A DNA stretch of 64,000 nucleotides from Gigaspora rosea (GCA_003550325.1 QKWP01000042.1:446345-510344), one strand, 5' to 3'; positions 47,527 to 59,450 are shown, counted from the first letter of the stretch. Notes: generated by a model from the sequence alone, not told the origin. Program-made: numbers and translations.

Positions 47527-47957
47527 ATTGGGGCTATAGATGCCTGGCGAAACTAATTTTGCCTTGACGAAATGACGAAACCATAAGTTTCGTCAAGTTT
47601 CGTCAATGACGAAACTTATGGTTTCGTCAGGTTTCGTCATTTCGTCAGGCATCACTAATCAGGGATGGTAAATGACTTTAAATGACCCAAATGACTCAAA
47701 TGACAAATGACCAGTCATTGGTCATTTCACGGCCCAAATGACTTAAGAAGGTCATTTAACTCTTGTCAATCGATTATCTAATACTTTTAGCCAATCAAAA
47801 TTGATTATTGTTCATCGTAAATAAAATGTTGTTAGATGCTATCTAATAAAATTATTACACATGATAAATAACTGAATTATTTGATGAACGATTGCCATTG
47901 GTATTTTGGCTAAATGACTAGGTCATTTCCAGACCGGTTGTAAAACGACATTCTAAT

Positions 47958-49048
47958 TAGGGATGTTATCCTGTTCCAACCGGTTGGTTCGTGCTCAAAA
48001 ACTCGTTTGAACACTGTTTCGAACCACACATGTAAAACTGGTTATTGAATTCGGTTTATGCAAATGTGTTAATAATTATGCTTGTTTGAACAATTTAATA
48101 AAGCATGCTATATATTTATTAAAGCAATTTTACATTTGTAAAATATACATATTATGCATTTACAATATTTATTGCATCTATTGCTACGTATTATTTATTT
48201 GTTGAACAACATAATAATATCCGGTTTAATAATATTCTACACAGTCGAGGATGCCTGATTCGTACTATGTTTTTAGGCAGAGACTTGCAGTTACGCTTTC
48301 TTCAGGTAGTAGATTACGGATTGGATTAATTGATTTTTGGCTTTAGAAAACATTCTTCACTAGATACAGAAGTAGCCTGCACGATCAAATAATTACGTGC
48401 ATTTGTGCAAGTCCAGAATAGCGTACAAGACCAGTATCTATTGAATAAGGTTTATTGCAATGTCGTTTATCACAAATTTCAACAAGTTCATCCCAGAAAG
48501 GATCTTTTTTTAATCATTTTGGGGATGGTTTGTTATTTCTGAAAGTGTTTCGGATTCAAGTGTATTTTGAGAGCTCAAAAAGGTATGTTTAATTTGGTTA
48601 ATAAATTGGTCAAGTGCGTTTTCTTCATCCATCTTACGAAGTTTAAGTAAATAAGTAAAAATATGTGCAAACGAAAAAATCGCACATTTATAATATTAAA
48701 AAAAGCAATTTTCATTATTTAATTTCGTGGTAATTAATTAAAAAATAAAAAAAAATTAATATCGTTATAATATCGCAATTAACTTTTAATTAAAAGTCTA
48801 TCTTCGTCATATTAGCATAACGTCATAATAATCGGCCAATCGAAAAAAGATATTTTTTGTCAATGCACGATAGTAAAAGTCAATTACTAATCAAGCATTT
48901 TGCTCATCTAACCGATTCCGAACTCAATTTGAGCAGGAGGAGTTTAAATATTATAGTAAAAATCATGTGACTACAAAAACTCGAGTTTAACTGGTTTGGG
49001 TTTCAAACAGGGCCGAACAGAGTTTGGATGAACAGGATAACATCTCTA
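47958..49048. mobile_element. 1.1-kb hAT element, TSD ATTCTAAT
   Basis: Exact ATTCTAAT copies lie at 47950-47957 and 49049-49056. The ends are TAGGGATGTTATCCTGTTC and GAACAGGATAACATCTCTA. The subterminal words GTTTGAACACTGTTTCGAAC and GGTTTCAAACAGGGCCGAAC match those of the 40068-44495 element. It retains the start of a transposase on the minus strand (48632). Confidence 0.9.
48430..48632 (-). pseudogene. N-terminal remnant of a hAT transposase
   Basis: From ATG at 48632 the minus strand reads MDEENALDQFINQIKHTFLS, then SQNTLESETLSEITNHPQND and a stop. In another frame KKDPFWDELVEICDKRHCNK continues, a BED-finger-like lead-in. It is homologous to the remnant at 43376. The rest of the transposase is absent, so the element is non-autonomous. 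Confidence 0.5.
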
Positions 49049-49467
49049 ATTCTAATCGAATCATAAGATCAGGTATGAAGTGATTAAAAAAAAACACTAG
49101 ACAAAAAAATAATGTATTTACTTTTTTTAAAAAAATAAATAAAAAAGTTCGTGAATAATAATTTACCGATTGTAAAATGATATAAATCATTTTCGAATTT
49201 ACAAATGGCATGCCAATTAATAATCGACGTGAATTGAGGAAAAACATATGTATTCGTGATCGGTAGGATGTCAACTCTATGCAAAATGACCTAATGACCA
49301 AATGACCTCGCCATTTGGAAATGACCATAGTCATTTGGTCACGAGTCATTTCCAAATGACCAAAATTTGAATGACCTCAAATGAGCGGTCATTTTGAGGT
49401 CATTTGAGGTCATTTGAAAAATTGGCAAATGACCAGGTCATTTACCATCCCTGTCACTAATTGGGGC

Positions 49468-49790
49468 CAAGCCAGAGCGTGCATTTAGAGAGGGTATGCA
49501 CTTATAGAGGACGCACTTAAGGAGATTAGACTGCATTACAGTATTCAAATTTATTTCGTTAACAATTTCAGAAACGATGTGCCTGAATGAAAAGCATTGA
49601 ATCTTTAAATGTTAACGAAATTATTCTATTTATTATAACCGGATTTTTAATAATTAGTTAATTTAAAAATTTAAAAATCCAACATTGATAACATAACTTG
49701 ATATTTATATCAATAAAGAGAAAAAGAATATGTTTTATGAATAAGTTTTTCATAAAGTTTTTTTTTTTATGATTACTATAGAATTATAAA
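49468..49790. other. AT-rich intergenic DNA
   Basis: No gene or clear repeat seen. Confidence 0.4.
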
Positions 49791-50912
49791 GAGATGTGAT
49801 CCGTTGATCGGCAATCCGGATTAACTGTTCAAATCCGTATTCTGCAAATACTAATGGTTAATAATTAAACTATATATAGTTAACTATTAAAACTATATAG
49901 ATAAACTTTGAATTTAAGTTTTGCGAATTGATGTCATTCGATAATATAGAAATGCAAATAACCCATATTTTAGGGCACGCAAAGTTTATTTTTCGTTTGC
50001 ATTACCCACCGACTCATTTTTCAATTTTCAATTATTTTAGATCCCAATTGTGCCGATTATTCATTTATTTTTTCCGTTATTTTCACCCGGTGCAACCCGA
50101 CGGAGGCCCCAATTGTGCCGATTCATTTATTTTTTCCGTTATTTTCACCCGGTGCCACCCGATGGAGGCCTAATTGTGCCCGATTATTCATTTATTTTTT
50201 CCGTTATTTCGCCCGGTGCAACCCGATGGATACCAATTGTGCCGATTATTCATTTATTTTTCCCGTTATTTACACCCGGTGCCACCCGATGGAGACCTTA
50301 ATTTCCCGTAAAAGTCAGATAGGACTGACGGAAAAAATATGACTGCCGACCCAATTTTTTGATTCTTTGTTGTGCAAAATGAAAAATATTTTGCGTAGCC
50401 TTAGCGTTAGATGTGAACATTATTCTATTAATTTACAGTAAATTAAAAAAAAAAAAATCCGCAGCCCGACTGAAATATTGAATACCATGTAATGTAAAGC
50501 AAAAAATCAACTTTGGTGGCCTAATACTGTAATATTTAAACAAGTAAATGTTCTTTAAGGAAAGCCTTAGAAGTCAAAAAGACTTGGCTTCATGGAAATC
50601 GTGAATTAAGCTTGAATATGAGCCTATTAATTTAAATTATTGCAGTTTGCATAATTTTGTAAATTTTTGCAGAACAAAAAAAAAAAAATCGCTCGATTAT
50701 TATGTAATTAGTTAACTAAGCCAACTATGTGAATTGCCGATCAACTATTCAAACTATACGGATCTTTAGTTCTGTAGTAGTTCTGTAGTTAACTACGCAA
50801 ACTTTGTGAATTTCCGATTAAACTATGCAGAATGGATTGCCAATCCGTTAGGATACAAATGTAATTTTGTGTAATCTATACTATACGGATTTGAACAGTT
50901 CACATCACTAAT
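49791..50912. mobile_element. 1.1-kb hAT-like element with an internal tandem array
   Basis: The left end AGAGATGTGATCCGTTGATC with GGCAATCCGGATTAACTG and GTTCAAATCCGTA is mirrored on the right by TACGGATTTGAACAGTTCAC with ATCACTA. GGCAATCCG/CGGATT and AGTTAACTA-like words recur in both subterminal zones. The flanking 8-bp sequences do not match clearly. The 63-bp tandem repeat (50041-50296) lies inside. No transposase. Confidence 0.65.
50041..50296. repeat. 63-bp tandem repeat, four copies
   Basis: The unit runs from GATTATTCATTTATTTTTTC through CGTTATTTTCACCCGGTGCA and ACCCGATGGAGGCC to AATTGTGCC. Small deletions change the phase, so three overlapping frames are open across it, but none is a gene. 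Confidence 0.85.
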
Positions 50913-51497
50913 TTCTAGATTGTGAACCTTTCAAATGGATGGATTTTGAAAACATACGTTGCGGAATGTGTGCGGAATGTGTTTAAAATTTTCATGCAAC
51001 TTAGAGTTTTATTACAAGTATATTTAAAGCCTTTACGCTAATATGGTTGATAAACTCGTTCAATTAAGCAAACCGGAAATAGCTTAAGAACACAAATGTT
51101 CAGTTGAAAGTTTTTATGAATTGATTTGCAACGCGTACCAAGCACCTGAACCGCATACTCAAGTCGATATTTTCGTTATACTTCACAACAGGTGATCAAA
51201 GTGAAGATATAATTCTAGAATGTAAAGTTTGTATAACACAGATGAGGTTTTAAAATTTGCTTTATTTTTTTTTTATTTTTATTTTTTGTTTTGAATGACT
51301 TTTAAACAAAACAATTTAAGTTTATTTGGTCCTCAAATAAGTCCATATAATTTATAAGTAATATCAACATAACGATAGGTTATTTTGAATGACTTTTTAT
51401 TCTCGAAAAAAATTTGCTAAGTGAAAGATGATATAAACGCATAAATATATATTATACTTTTTAACGTTTAAATTTATGCCATATACGATCAAAGAAG
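50913..51497. other. AT-rich intergenic DNA
   Basis: No gene or repeat structure recognised. Confidence 0.4.
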
Positions 51498-52165
51498 TAC
51501 AGTCGCACCTCAATATAGTCACTCTTGATATAGTCACAAACTCGATATGATCACATTTTTATTTACCAAGTAAATTTATATTTTACTCTTTATATAGTCA
51601 TAGTCACCCATTTTTTTAAAAACCTAATTAATAAAAACATATTAAATTTTACCTTGATAAAGTCATAAAATAATATATATAATTATAATATTAATAATAA
51701 AATTTAAAATAAATGAAAAAACGAATGTATATTTTTTTAAAAAAATTAATTAATAAATAAAAATCTAACTGATCTCAACCATTGCTATATAAACTTTATG
51801 TTTTTATAAGTCGCATTAAGTAAAGTTGTTCTATAATAAAATTTTTTAATTTTTTGAAAAATTTTATTAATGTGATTTTACATTTTACTATATTTGAAAA
51901 ATTTTAAATTTTTTCAATTTTTTCATATAACGTAAAATGTAAAATCATATTGATAGAAATCACTTAAAAATTATGAAATTTCAAAATGTAAGTAAATCGT
52001 TACGTAGAACAACATTACAGTAATCGATTTACTTATGAAAAATTAAATTTATATATAGCAATGATTGCGATCAATTAAAAATATTTGATATAGGCACATA
52101 TTTTATCTTTTTTATTATTACAGTATTTTTAGTATTAAAGTGACTATATAAAGTTTATTATTTAC
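51498..52165. mobile_element. Possible pogo/Tigger-like remnant
   Basis: The block starts ACAGTCGCACCTCAATATAG, followed by repeated CTCGATATGATCACA-like words, resembling pogo-type inverted-repeat ends. An inverted pair (TGATTTTACATTTTAC and GTAAAATGTAAAATCA) lies near 51870-51940. The right end is not clear (GTGACTATATAAAG near 52140 is a weak partner). No transposase. Confidence 0.4.
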
Positions 52166-52448
52166 AGGGGGATGGCTAAAGCCAGGACATATGAGACTAC
52201 CCGATTTTTCCGATTTTGAATTAAAATCGATGATATTAGGGTTAAGGTTAGATTATAGATATAGAGAATGGTTTATATATAGCAAAATCGCATTCCCACA
52301 CTTTTACTTAGTGAACCAAGACCAGTTTAAATAGCCGTTTTTTATATTTTTCGTGTTTTTGTCTTAGTCGTCTCGCTTTGTTTTGTTTGGGCTGATCCGG
52401 GCTACATACCAGGTAATCTCGTGATGTATCTGGCTTTAGCCGACCCCT
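52166..52448. mobile_element. 283-bp MITE, GGCTAAAGCCAG ends
   Basis: AGGGGGATGGCTAAAGCCAG on the left and TATCTGGCTTTAGCCGACCC CT on the right are imperfect inverted repeats of about 37 bp, followed inward by GAGACTACC and GGTAATCTC. The same ends, in a related form, are seen at 59005-59450. No coding content. Confidence 0.7.
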
Positions 52449-53274
52449 ATACTTGGCAAATGTTTTGGCGATCACTGATCGAGGATTTCATGGGAACCCA
52501 AATATAAAAGTGTAATTGTATTACCATTCGAAAGATGCGCAACGTTACCGAAAAAAGAAAAAAAAAACATAAAATGTAAAAGGTGTTAAAAAATGTTTAT
52601 TTTTTTATTGATTAGCATGTGTACGTATATACGTATTTTACAAATGTCATTGCTCATACCTTGTTCCATTATACATACATTTATTACCCTTTCATACATT
52701 GTGTTACCACTCCTTACGCTAGAATTTTCCATGTTAACAGTTATGCAATCTAAAGGTTATAGGCACGATTCCCCGAAAGTTATTCCACTACTCGACATCA
52801 CACAGGGTGACAATTTACTAAAAATATATATGCCTGCAACTAGTTGAATGTTACCCTGACCCTATGTTATGCTGGATAAATGGCCTGTCGAGGAATAACA
52901 TTCGTGGAGTTGAGAGACAATCAATATAAATTGATATTTGTATTGCTTCAGGTTTGTGACCTAAAAACGATCCGAATATAAAATGAAAAAAGAAAAATGG
53001 AAATATGTACCCAAATAAATTAAATCAAAGAAAAATCATGCGATCATATCAAATATTTATCAGTTTCCTAATACTGTATTACCAATAAATGAATGATTGG
53101 TCTTACCGGAAATTGATTTCCATCAAAATTAAATAGATCATGAGTTGTAGTCATTCAAATAATTTATCAATTCATTACGTAATATTTTTGTAATATTTAA
53201 TGCTTATTATTCAAAATATTATTTAATAAATTGAAAAACCAAATCTTTAGGTATAATTTGATTAATGCGATTGA
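52449..53274. other. Intergenic region upstream of the membrane-protein gene
   Basis: No supported gene; the 84-residue frame at 52593-52847 has one hydrophobic stretch but no other support. The last ~200 bases should hold the promoter of the gene at 53275. Confidence 0.4.
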
Positions 53275-54518
53275 ATGCTAGGAGATTATCTACAATTTAA
53301 ACATATCACAACAATGTTAAATTTTTTAGAAAATAAATATACGTTAAATATTTTTGAAAATTTTAAAAAATATATTGTTAATAGGCCTAGTCCAAATTTT
53401 TATACTGTATTGATTGGATTAACTGTTTTAACGACTTTGGTTATACTTAATATAGTAGTGGTGTTGGTAGTTTAGATTTGATCTTTCCAGTTGGAAGCCC
53501 ATTGGTAATAGCTATTCCAATGGCTGCAACTTACATAGCATCTCACTCAATTATGTTAATATTCAGTGCTATTTTTAATTGGCATATGAGTGCTTATGTC
53601 ACAAAGAACGATGTTAGGGATAATGTATTGATTTCAGTAGCAAATTGCAAAGAAATCGGAATTAGACCTATTGTAGATCGATTAAGAATAAATATTCCAT
53701 TTAAGTTAAAAATCATTGGTTTCATAGCTGCTTCAGTTGGAATACTCGAGATATTTCTTGGGTTTGCAATAAGTACAACTACACCACCATATTTACGATC
53801 TATTTATGATAAAACATTTTATGCAGATCCTCTAGAACTATGTGGAATTGAAGGAGAACAATCGTGCCAGGAATTATTTCAAACCAGATTTAGGTTTCAA
53901 TGGTTAAGAGGTGCTTCAGATGCATTGATAAATGGAATTTCTGATCAATTGTCCTCAAATTGGGGTGATGTATCTAATAATGAGAGAATATTGATGGTAG
54001 CGACAACGGATAAAAATATTAATGCAAATTATAAATTAGTGCAATCTAATAATACAATTATTTCAGTTTTTAGTTTGACTGCTATATGTAATAGGAATGA
54101 ATCATTTCCAGGTTCAATAGGTTTCAATAAAATATTAAATGATACTAAACAACTGAATTTATCAATAGCGATTCAAAAGGATTCAAGGTTAGAAGGAAGA
54201 TGGATAGCCGAGATCAACAATCTTGAATTGAATTATCCTTATAATGAGACAACAAGGATTACTGTTAACTTTATTCAAATATCTGCACCTAATTCTTCAT
54301 GTAATGGAAGTGTTGAAAATTTAGGAAAGGTTCAGTTATGTCGTCCAAAGAATGGTCAACGAATCGTTTGTTTAATGAATACACATGTTGAAAATGTTAG
54401 TTCTGTAGCTACTGGTCCTGATGCGGTTGCTGCAAACTTTTCTGGTTATCATAGATTAAATTATTCTAGTCCAAAACCTGTATATGATTATTTAATGTGG
54501 CAGATCATAATGAAATAA
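53275..54518 (+). CDS. Orphan multi-pass membrane protein with glycosylated ectodomain
   Basis: Two adjoining open segments appear to form one gene. The first (ATG 53275, 66 residues, stop 53475) ends in a hydrophobic helix, TVLIGLTVLTTLVILN and on. The second is open from 53451 to 54518 in another frame and reads GVGSLDLIFPVGSPLVIAIP, with hydrophobic segments at about residues 10-34 and 77-99 counted from the TTG at 53478. About 245 residues then follow with ten N-glycosylation sequons (for example NES, NDT, NLS, NET, NGS, NVS, NFS, NYS) and six cysteines, typical of an extracellular or lumenal domain. No phase-compatible intron joins the frames, so a one- or two-base frameshift (or sequence error) near 53455-53475 is likely. 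The C-terminus ends shortly after a hydrophilic stretch with no further helix and may be truncated. I do not recognise the family. Confidence 0.6.
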
Positions 54519-55484
54519 GATTAAAATGAAATGGGGGCCTTTTTTTTTGTGTAACATGTTTAGATTATAAAATATATTGTATATAGTAAAAATATATTTT
54601 GAATTATCCTTAACATAGCGGGCTTTACTTGATTGGATGATCGACACAAAATGTTACACAATATGTTTCACATAGTGGCGTAACGTTTTGCAGTTACAAA
54701 AATGGTTTGGCAGCCACGGAGACGAATTGGCCAAACTTGATACCAAATGAAAGCGAAAGAGCACCTTCTGGTCTATATACTGTCAAAGTAATTTGGTAAT
54801 CCGCGAAGTAATTCGGAAGTTAGATGAGAGGTATGTTTGGACGTTTAAAATTAGCCTATAGGTATAATAAATTAATCAAACTCAACAATTTAAGCCGTCT
54901 TTTGTTTGTGAAAACTTATTTTTTGTAATCTTAACTAATAAAGAAACCTGTCTATAATATAGGCTAATAATATGAAGCTGAGCGCCATAAGGATAATAGA
55001 TTTCATGAGAAGAGTTAAAGAAAAATACTGTAGCATGCTTTAACATTGTAACGATTGTTAAATAGAATTAATTTGTTTGATATTAGAATGAACATTATAA
55101 GTTATTTTTGGCATTTTTTTATTGTTTATTAGCATTATAGGATAGGTTTAATCATTTATTTTTTGTATCTTTATTTTTTGTATCTTTTTTTTCTTTGATT
55201 TGTAATATATTGAAGTTTTTTAATAAAATTTAGTTTATTGGAGTTTTTCTGATTTTGTTCGGTGTTTTGTTTGTAATAAGATTATAATTTTAGGTTTAAA
55301 TTATCGAGATTTTATGGTAAAGACTTCTGCCTGTATTAACTTGATTATAGATATAATTATTTTCTACATATTAAATTTTTTTTATTCGTGATTCGATATT
55401 TTTATTAATCTTCGATCAACCAATAAAATCACGAGATGATTTACAAAAATTGGCCAATCACTATGAAAGCCTGTTAAGTTCTCC
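54519..55484. other. AT-rich region downstream of the membrane-protein gene
   Basis: A poly-T stretch at 54540-54550 follows the stop codon. The stretch 54780-54832 (GTCAAAGTAATTTGGTAATC, then CGGAAGTTAGATGAGAGG) matches 23990-24050, so a dispersed repeat fragment is present. No gene. Confidence 0.45.
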
Positions 55485-56667
55485 CCCTTCTTACACGAAT
55501 AGAGATCATATGACCTTCCTACTTTTTTTCATCTTCTTGATCACATGATTTTAGTGCTACCTTAGCAAATCCTACGTTTTTGATACTCCTGCACCTACTT
55601 TTTTGATACTCCTGTATGTACCCCAAAATTACCTTACTTTTTTGATACCGATCTGCATATATATGTTGTGCCTCAGATCGATTTTTGCGCCAGATTGACA
55701 CCAGCCTAAATTAGATTAGGGTTGGGGTAAAATTACAGTAAAGTTAGAAGATAGTTTAGGCCAGTTGTTGCTAATCATTTAATGCTGGTCAATTGATAGT
55801 CATCTGACGTGCATCAGATTCAATCTGACAAAAGTTTTAATCTGAGGCACAACATATACACGTGATAAGGCAAATTTCTATTTTTAGAATTCAAAACAAT
55901 CACTTATGTTACACAAAGGCCCAGTGCATTGTTTTTGCAAAAATATTTTTTGGTTACACACTACTAATGTTGTGTAACTTTATACAATTCTAACATTGGT
56001 AACCTAATCCTGGGTCGGCCAGCATTAAGCTTAATGCTGGTGGTCACTATCATGATAATGCTCTCGGCGGGGTTAGACATAATTCCAGCCCACCCTTATA
56101 CTAAATCTAGGTGAAGCAACATCCAATCACAATACATATACAGGTTATACAACATATGCATCTAGTATATGTACTATGATTGGATGTTGCTTCGAACAAT
56201 AAATTTTTATAGTTCCTAAATTTAGGGTTAGGGTGGGCCGGAATTATGTCTAACCCCGCCAGGGGCATTATCATGATAGTGCCCACCAGCATTAAGCTTA
56301 ATGCTAGCCGACCCAGAGTTAGGTTACTATAATTAGACTTGTGTAATATTACACAACATTAGCAGCATATAACCAAAAATTATTTTTGCAAAAACAATGC
56401 ACTGGGCCTTTGTGTAACATAAGTGCATATATTATTTTGAATTCTAAAAATAGAAATTTGCCTTATCACGTGTATATATGCAGATCGGTATTAAAAAAGT
56501 AAGGTAATTTTGGATACATACAAGAGTATCAAAAAAGTAGGTGCAGGAGTATCAAAACGTAAGATTTGTGCTACTTTATGTTACACAAATAGAGATCACA
56601 TGACCTTTTCACTTTTCTCCTGTTTTCTTGATTACGTGATTTTAGGGCTACCTTATGAGGAAAGTCT
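55485..56667. repeat. Long palindrome of the GCATTAAGCTTAATGC family
   Basis: Two arms of about 300-550 bases meet at 56113-56194, whose core is GAAGCAACATCCAATCA ... TGATTGGATGTTGCTTC. Moving outward in both arms come CCTAAATTTAGGGTTAGG-like blocks, GGCGGGGTTAGACATAATTC, ATCATGATAATG, GCATTAAGCTTAATGC, GTGTAACATTACACAA-like palindromes, TTTTTGCAAAAATAATTTTT, and GATACTCCTGCACTTACTTT. The family recurs at 59540-59796 and 63083-64000. The minus-strand frames at 55519-55701 and 56107-56292 are repeat artefacts. Confidence 0.75.
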
Positions 56668-56675
56668 CTGGACAC

Positions 56676-58965
56676 CAGGGCGGTGAATAATATTGATTTG
56701 ATTTTGCAAAAATATTGATCGATTTGGTAAAAAATATCGATTTATATCAATATTCCCAGTTCAACCAATTAGAATGAAGTATTGTGTATCATGTGATAAG
56801 AAATTAAAAAGGCAATTTTACTGTACCTATCAAACTTGTAATAAAACTTTATTTATAAAAATTTCATTAATATGGCCCTTAAAATCATTGATTAAAATAC
56901 ATCATTGTAAGAGCTTGAAGTGATTTTTCACTAAGATTTTGTTTATCATCACTTAAAATTTTGTTATATATGGAAAAGCTTCACTCTACACTGCAAAAAG
57001 ATAGGCAACCAAATATAATATAATGCGATTTCACTTAATAAAGGTAGCTGATAAGCGACTTAGTTCAAAATTCATCTAAAGTTTAAAACTTAATTGTAGC
57101 AAGATTAAAGTTACAATAAATTGCCCATTCTTGAATTAGATTAGTTGAAGGATTTGACAATTCATTAATGCAAGAATATAATAAAATATTATGATTAATA
57201 GTAGAAAGTGCAATAAAACGAGCTTTAAAGATTCGTGCATCTTGAAATAAGATTCGTGCAGGATAATTACTAATATGATCAACAAACTTCTTATATGCAG
57301 CCTAATAAGCAAATTGAAATATGGGAAAAAATAAATCTGGTTGTGTATTAAGTTTAAGAAGTACATCCAATATTGGTTGAATTAAAGTTGTCAATAACCT
57401 TCCCGTATTAATTGTGTTTTCCAATTGTTCAATATGACTTTCGATAAATGGAAATATAGGCAAATTCTCAGTCTGAAAAAATCTAAGTCATGTACAAATT
57501 GCTGATCATAATTTTTAATATATTATACGCCAATAATCTTGTTGATTGGTGAGGTTATTTACGATTTTATTAATCAACGATAACGAAGTACCTTCTTTTT
57601 GCTCTTGAACATAAAAATCCTGAATTAATTGTAAATGTTCTTCTACATAAAATGCCATTTCATACCACGCATTTTACGTGTTACACTAGATAGTGGAATA
57701 TTGGTTGCAAGATTCCATTTTGGTATAAAAAAGTTATGTATCTTGCAAGAGCTAATGTTTTTTAATTTCCGCTAATAATGTGTGAATTATAGTAAAATGC
57801 TCAATAAACACCCATGCTTTGCTAAACATAATTAAAGAATATTAAAAAAATTAATTTATAGCATAAAATTAATTAATAACTTTATATAATTTTATTATAA
57901 TTTAATTATTTATTACACTACCTAATCAAATTTAATATATGTGCCAAGCAAGTTTGATGCATAATTTGTAGCATAAATGGTTTGAGTACTTTGCGGACAC
58001 ACTTTTTCATATATGCTGTGGAATCTGATGCTATTAAACATACATTGCCAAATGGAATATCCCATTCAACCAAAATATGAACCACCAATTGCCCAATTGT
58101 CGAATTGTTGACTATTTCTAAGAAATCTACAACTACTAATTTTGTAAAACTATAATAATTGAATAAAACATTAACAACCCTTTGTGCTCAACTATCAGTA
58201 GTTTCATCAACTATCACTGAAATCTTTTTTTCTGAATACATTTGCTTGAGTGTGGTTAAATAGTTTTCCAAAACACCAGGAAGATACACACGATGCAATA
58301 TACTTGCCAAAGGAATATTACCACCCTCGCATAAGTATTGATTTAACCACATTCTAAGCTTATTCTCCTTCTCCAAAGGGATGTCTACTTTAATAAATGC
58401 ACAAATTAAATCATTGATCATGTTTTTCTTTGATTTATTTGTATCAATGATGGAATCCAGATTAGGTTGTCTCTTTTGTTTTTTTGGTAGCAGCTGCACT
58501 TTTTTTTGTTTTATGTCCACTTGTCTTGATATAAGCCGTAATATTTGTCTTGATTCTCCAATTCACGGAGTGGGAAAAGAAAATGCCATATTAAAAGCCC
58601 AGAGTTAACTACAAAATCCTCTGGAAATTCTTGCATACAAGAGTATGCTATAACACGCTTGGGTGGCATTTAATAAAAAAAATAATGCTTTTTTGATATA
58701 AGGCTTTTAAAATAGTGGCCTTCTACTTGAAGAAATATGTATACATCTTTTTTTTTTTATTAAGTTATTAAAAAAAAATCGTTAAATGATAATGATAATC
58801 ATAATCACTTGTTCAAAATTCTAAATCTCAGCCAGAATTATTATAATTCTGGCCGTCAATATTACACGACATAAATTTTTAAAAAATATTGATTTATCTA
58901 CAATTTCACCTAAAAATATCAAATTACATATAATCAGTACAAACCGATGCTATTCACCGTCCCTG
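56676..58965 (-). mobile_element. 2.3-kb hAT element with CGGBP1-like transposase, TSD CTGGACAC
   Basis: Exact CTGGACAC copies lie at 56668-56675 and 58966-58973. The ends are CAGGGCGGTGAATAATATTG and GATGCTATTCACCGTCCCTG. ATATTGAT and ATCAATATT words recur in the subterminal zones. The minus strand carries a transposase gene from 58669 down to about 57090, now broken. This element inserted into the palindromic repeat region. Confidence 0.9.
57090..58669 (-). pseudogene. CGGBP1-like hAT transposase, decayed
   Basis: From ATG 58669 the frame reads MPPKRVIAYSCMQEFPEDFV and VNSGLLIWHF, the characteristic start of CGGBP1-like proteins. After a frameshift comes TSGHKTKKSAAATKKTK. The longest open part (58520-58188) gives NKLRMWLNQYLCEGGNIPLA and ends KKISVIVDETTDS, where DETTDS holds the first acidic residue of the RNase H-like catalytic core. 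Beyond the stop the homology continues with WDIPFGNVCLIASDSTAYMK, KKCVRKVLKPFMLQIMHQTC and LAHILNLIR, and after a degraded stretch with RILFQDARIFKARFIALST and STNLIQEWAIYCNFN. Several stops and frameshifts rule out activity. CGGBP1 itself is known as a domesticated hAT-type protein. Confidence 0.8.
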
Positions 58966-59004
58966 CTGGACACCTACCAATTCACGTGAATATTTACCAA
59001 ATCG

Positions 59005-59450
59005 GGGGGCCGTTAAAGCCAGGTGCCTTTATATGTTTTTTATTATTTAATTAAAATTAAGATAAGGGTTAGTTAGAAGTTAGGTTTAAAATGTTTTATA
59101 GGTAATATTGCCTTTCCGACATTTTTTATTAAGGGCAGTGTCATTAATCACCTGATTATTTTTTATCAGAGGCCTACCCCCCTCCCTCTTCCTCAATATA
59201 TAAATAGTCAGGTTCTTATATATAATTTCAACTTTTTTTTACCCCCCTTCCCCCCTAAAAAATCACCTGATTTTTGTTACTCTCCTAATGCTTCGAGGCA
59301 GGTTTAGATACTCGTTTCTTGTATTTTGGGTGTTTTTCACTTTTTTCTTTGTTTTTGTCTCGTCGGGCTGATCCGTGACAATCAAAATTTACAATTTAAC
59401 TGGCTGCCAGTCACATGATAGCACCTGACTTTAACGGATCCCCAAATCGG
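59005..59450. mobile_element. 446-bp MITE, CCGTTAAAGCCAGGTG ends
   Basis: GGGGCCGTTAAAGCCAGGTG on the left and CACCTGACTTTAACGGATCCCC on the right are inverted repeats. AAATCGGG occurs just outside both ends, a 7-8-bp target-site duplication whose exact length is blurred by a run of G. The ends are related to those of the MITE at 52166-52448. Non-coding. Confidence 0.7.

Larger units (their letters stand above)
47660..49453. mobile_element. AATGACC-type hAT element, TSD TCACTAAT
   Basis: Exact TCACTAAT copies lie at 47652-47659 and 49454-49461. The ends are CAGGGATGGTAAATGAC and GTCATTTACCATCCCTG. Both subterminal zones (47673-47760 and 49285-49440) are packed with AAATGAC, GGTCATT and AATGACC in both orientations. 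A second element (47958-49048) is nested within. It carries no own transposase. Frames at 48987-49355 are artefacts of these repeats. Confidence 0.9.
47535..49459. mobile_element. GACGAAA-type hAT MITE, TSD ATTGGGGC, split by later insertions
   Basis: ATTGGGGC stands at 47527-47534 and 49460-49467. The element's own sequence is the ~125-bp palindrome 47535-47659 (TATAGATGCCTGGCGAAAC ... GTTTCGTCAGGCATCACTA) plus its last six bases repeated at 49454-49459. The rest is the later insertion 47660-49453. The core is GACGAAA/TTTCGTC in both orientations, and the end matches the right end of the large element finishing at 31187. Non-coding. Confidence 0.85.

Noticed and set aside
49928-50342. Three overlapping frames rich in FPLFSPGATRW
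   Set aside because: They are different phases of one 63-bp tandem repeat.
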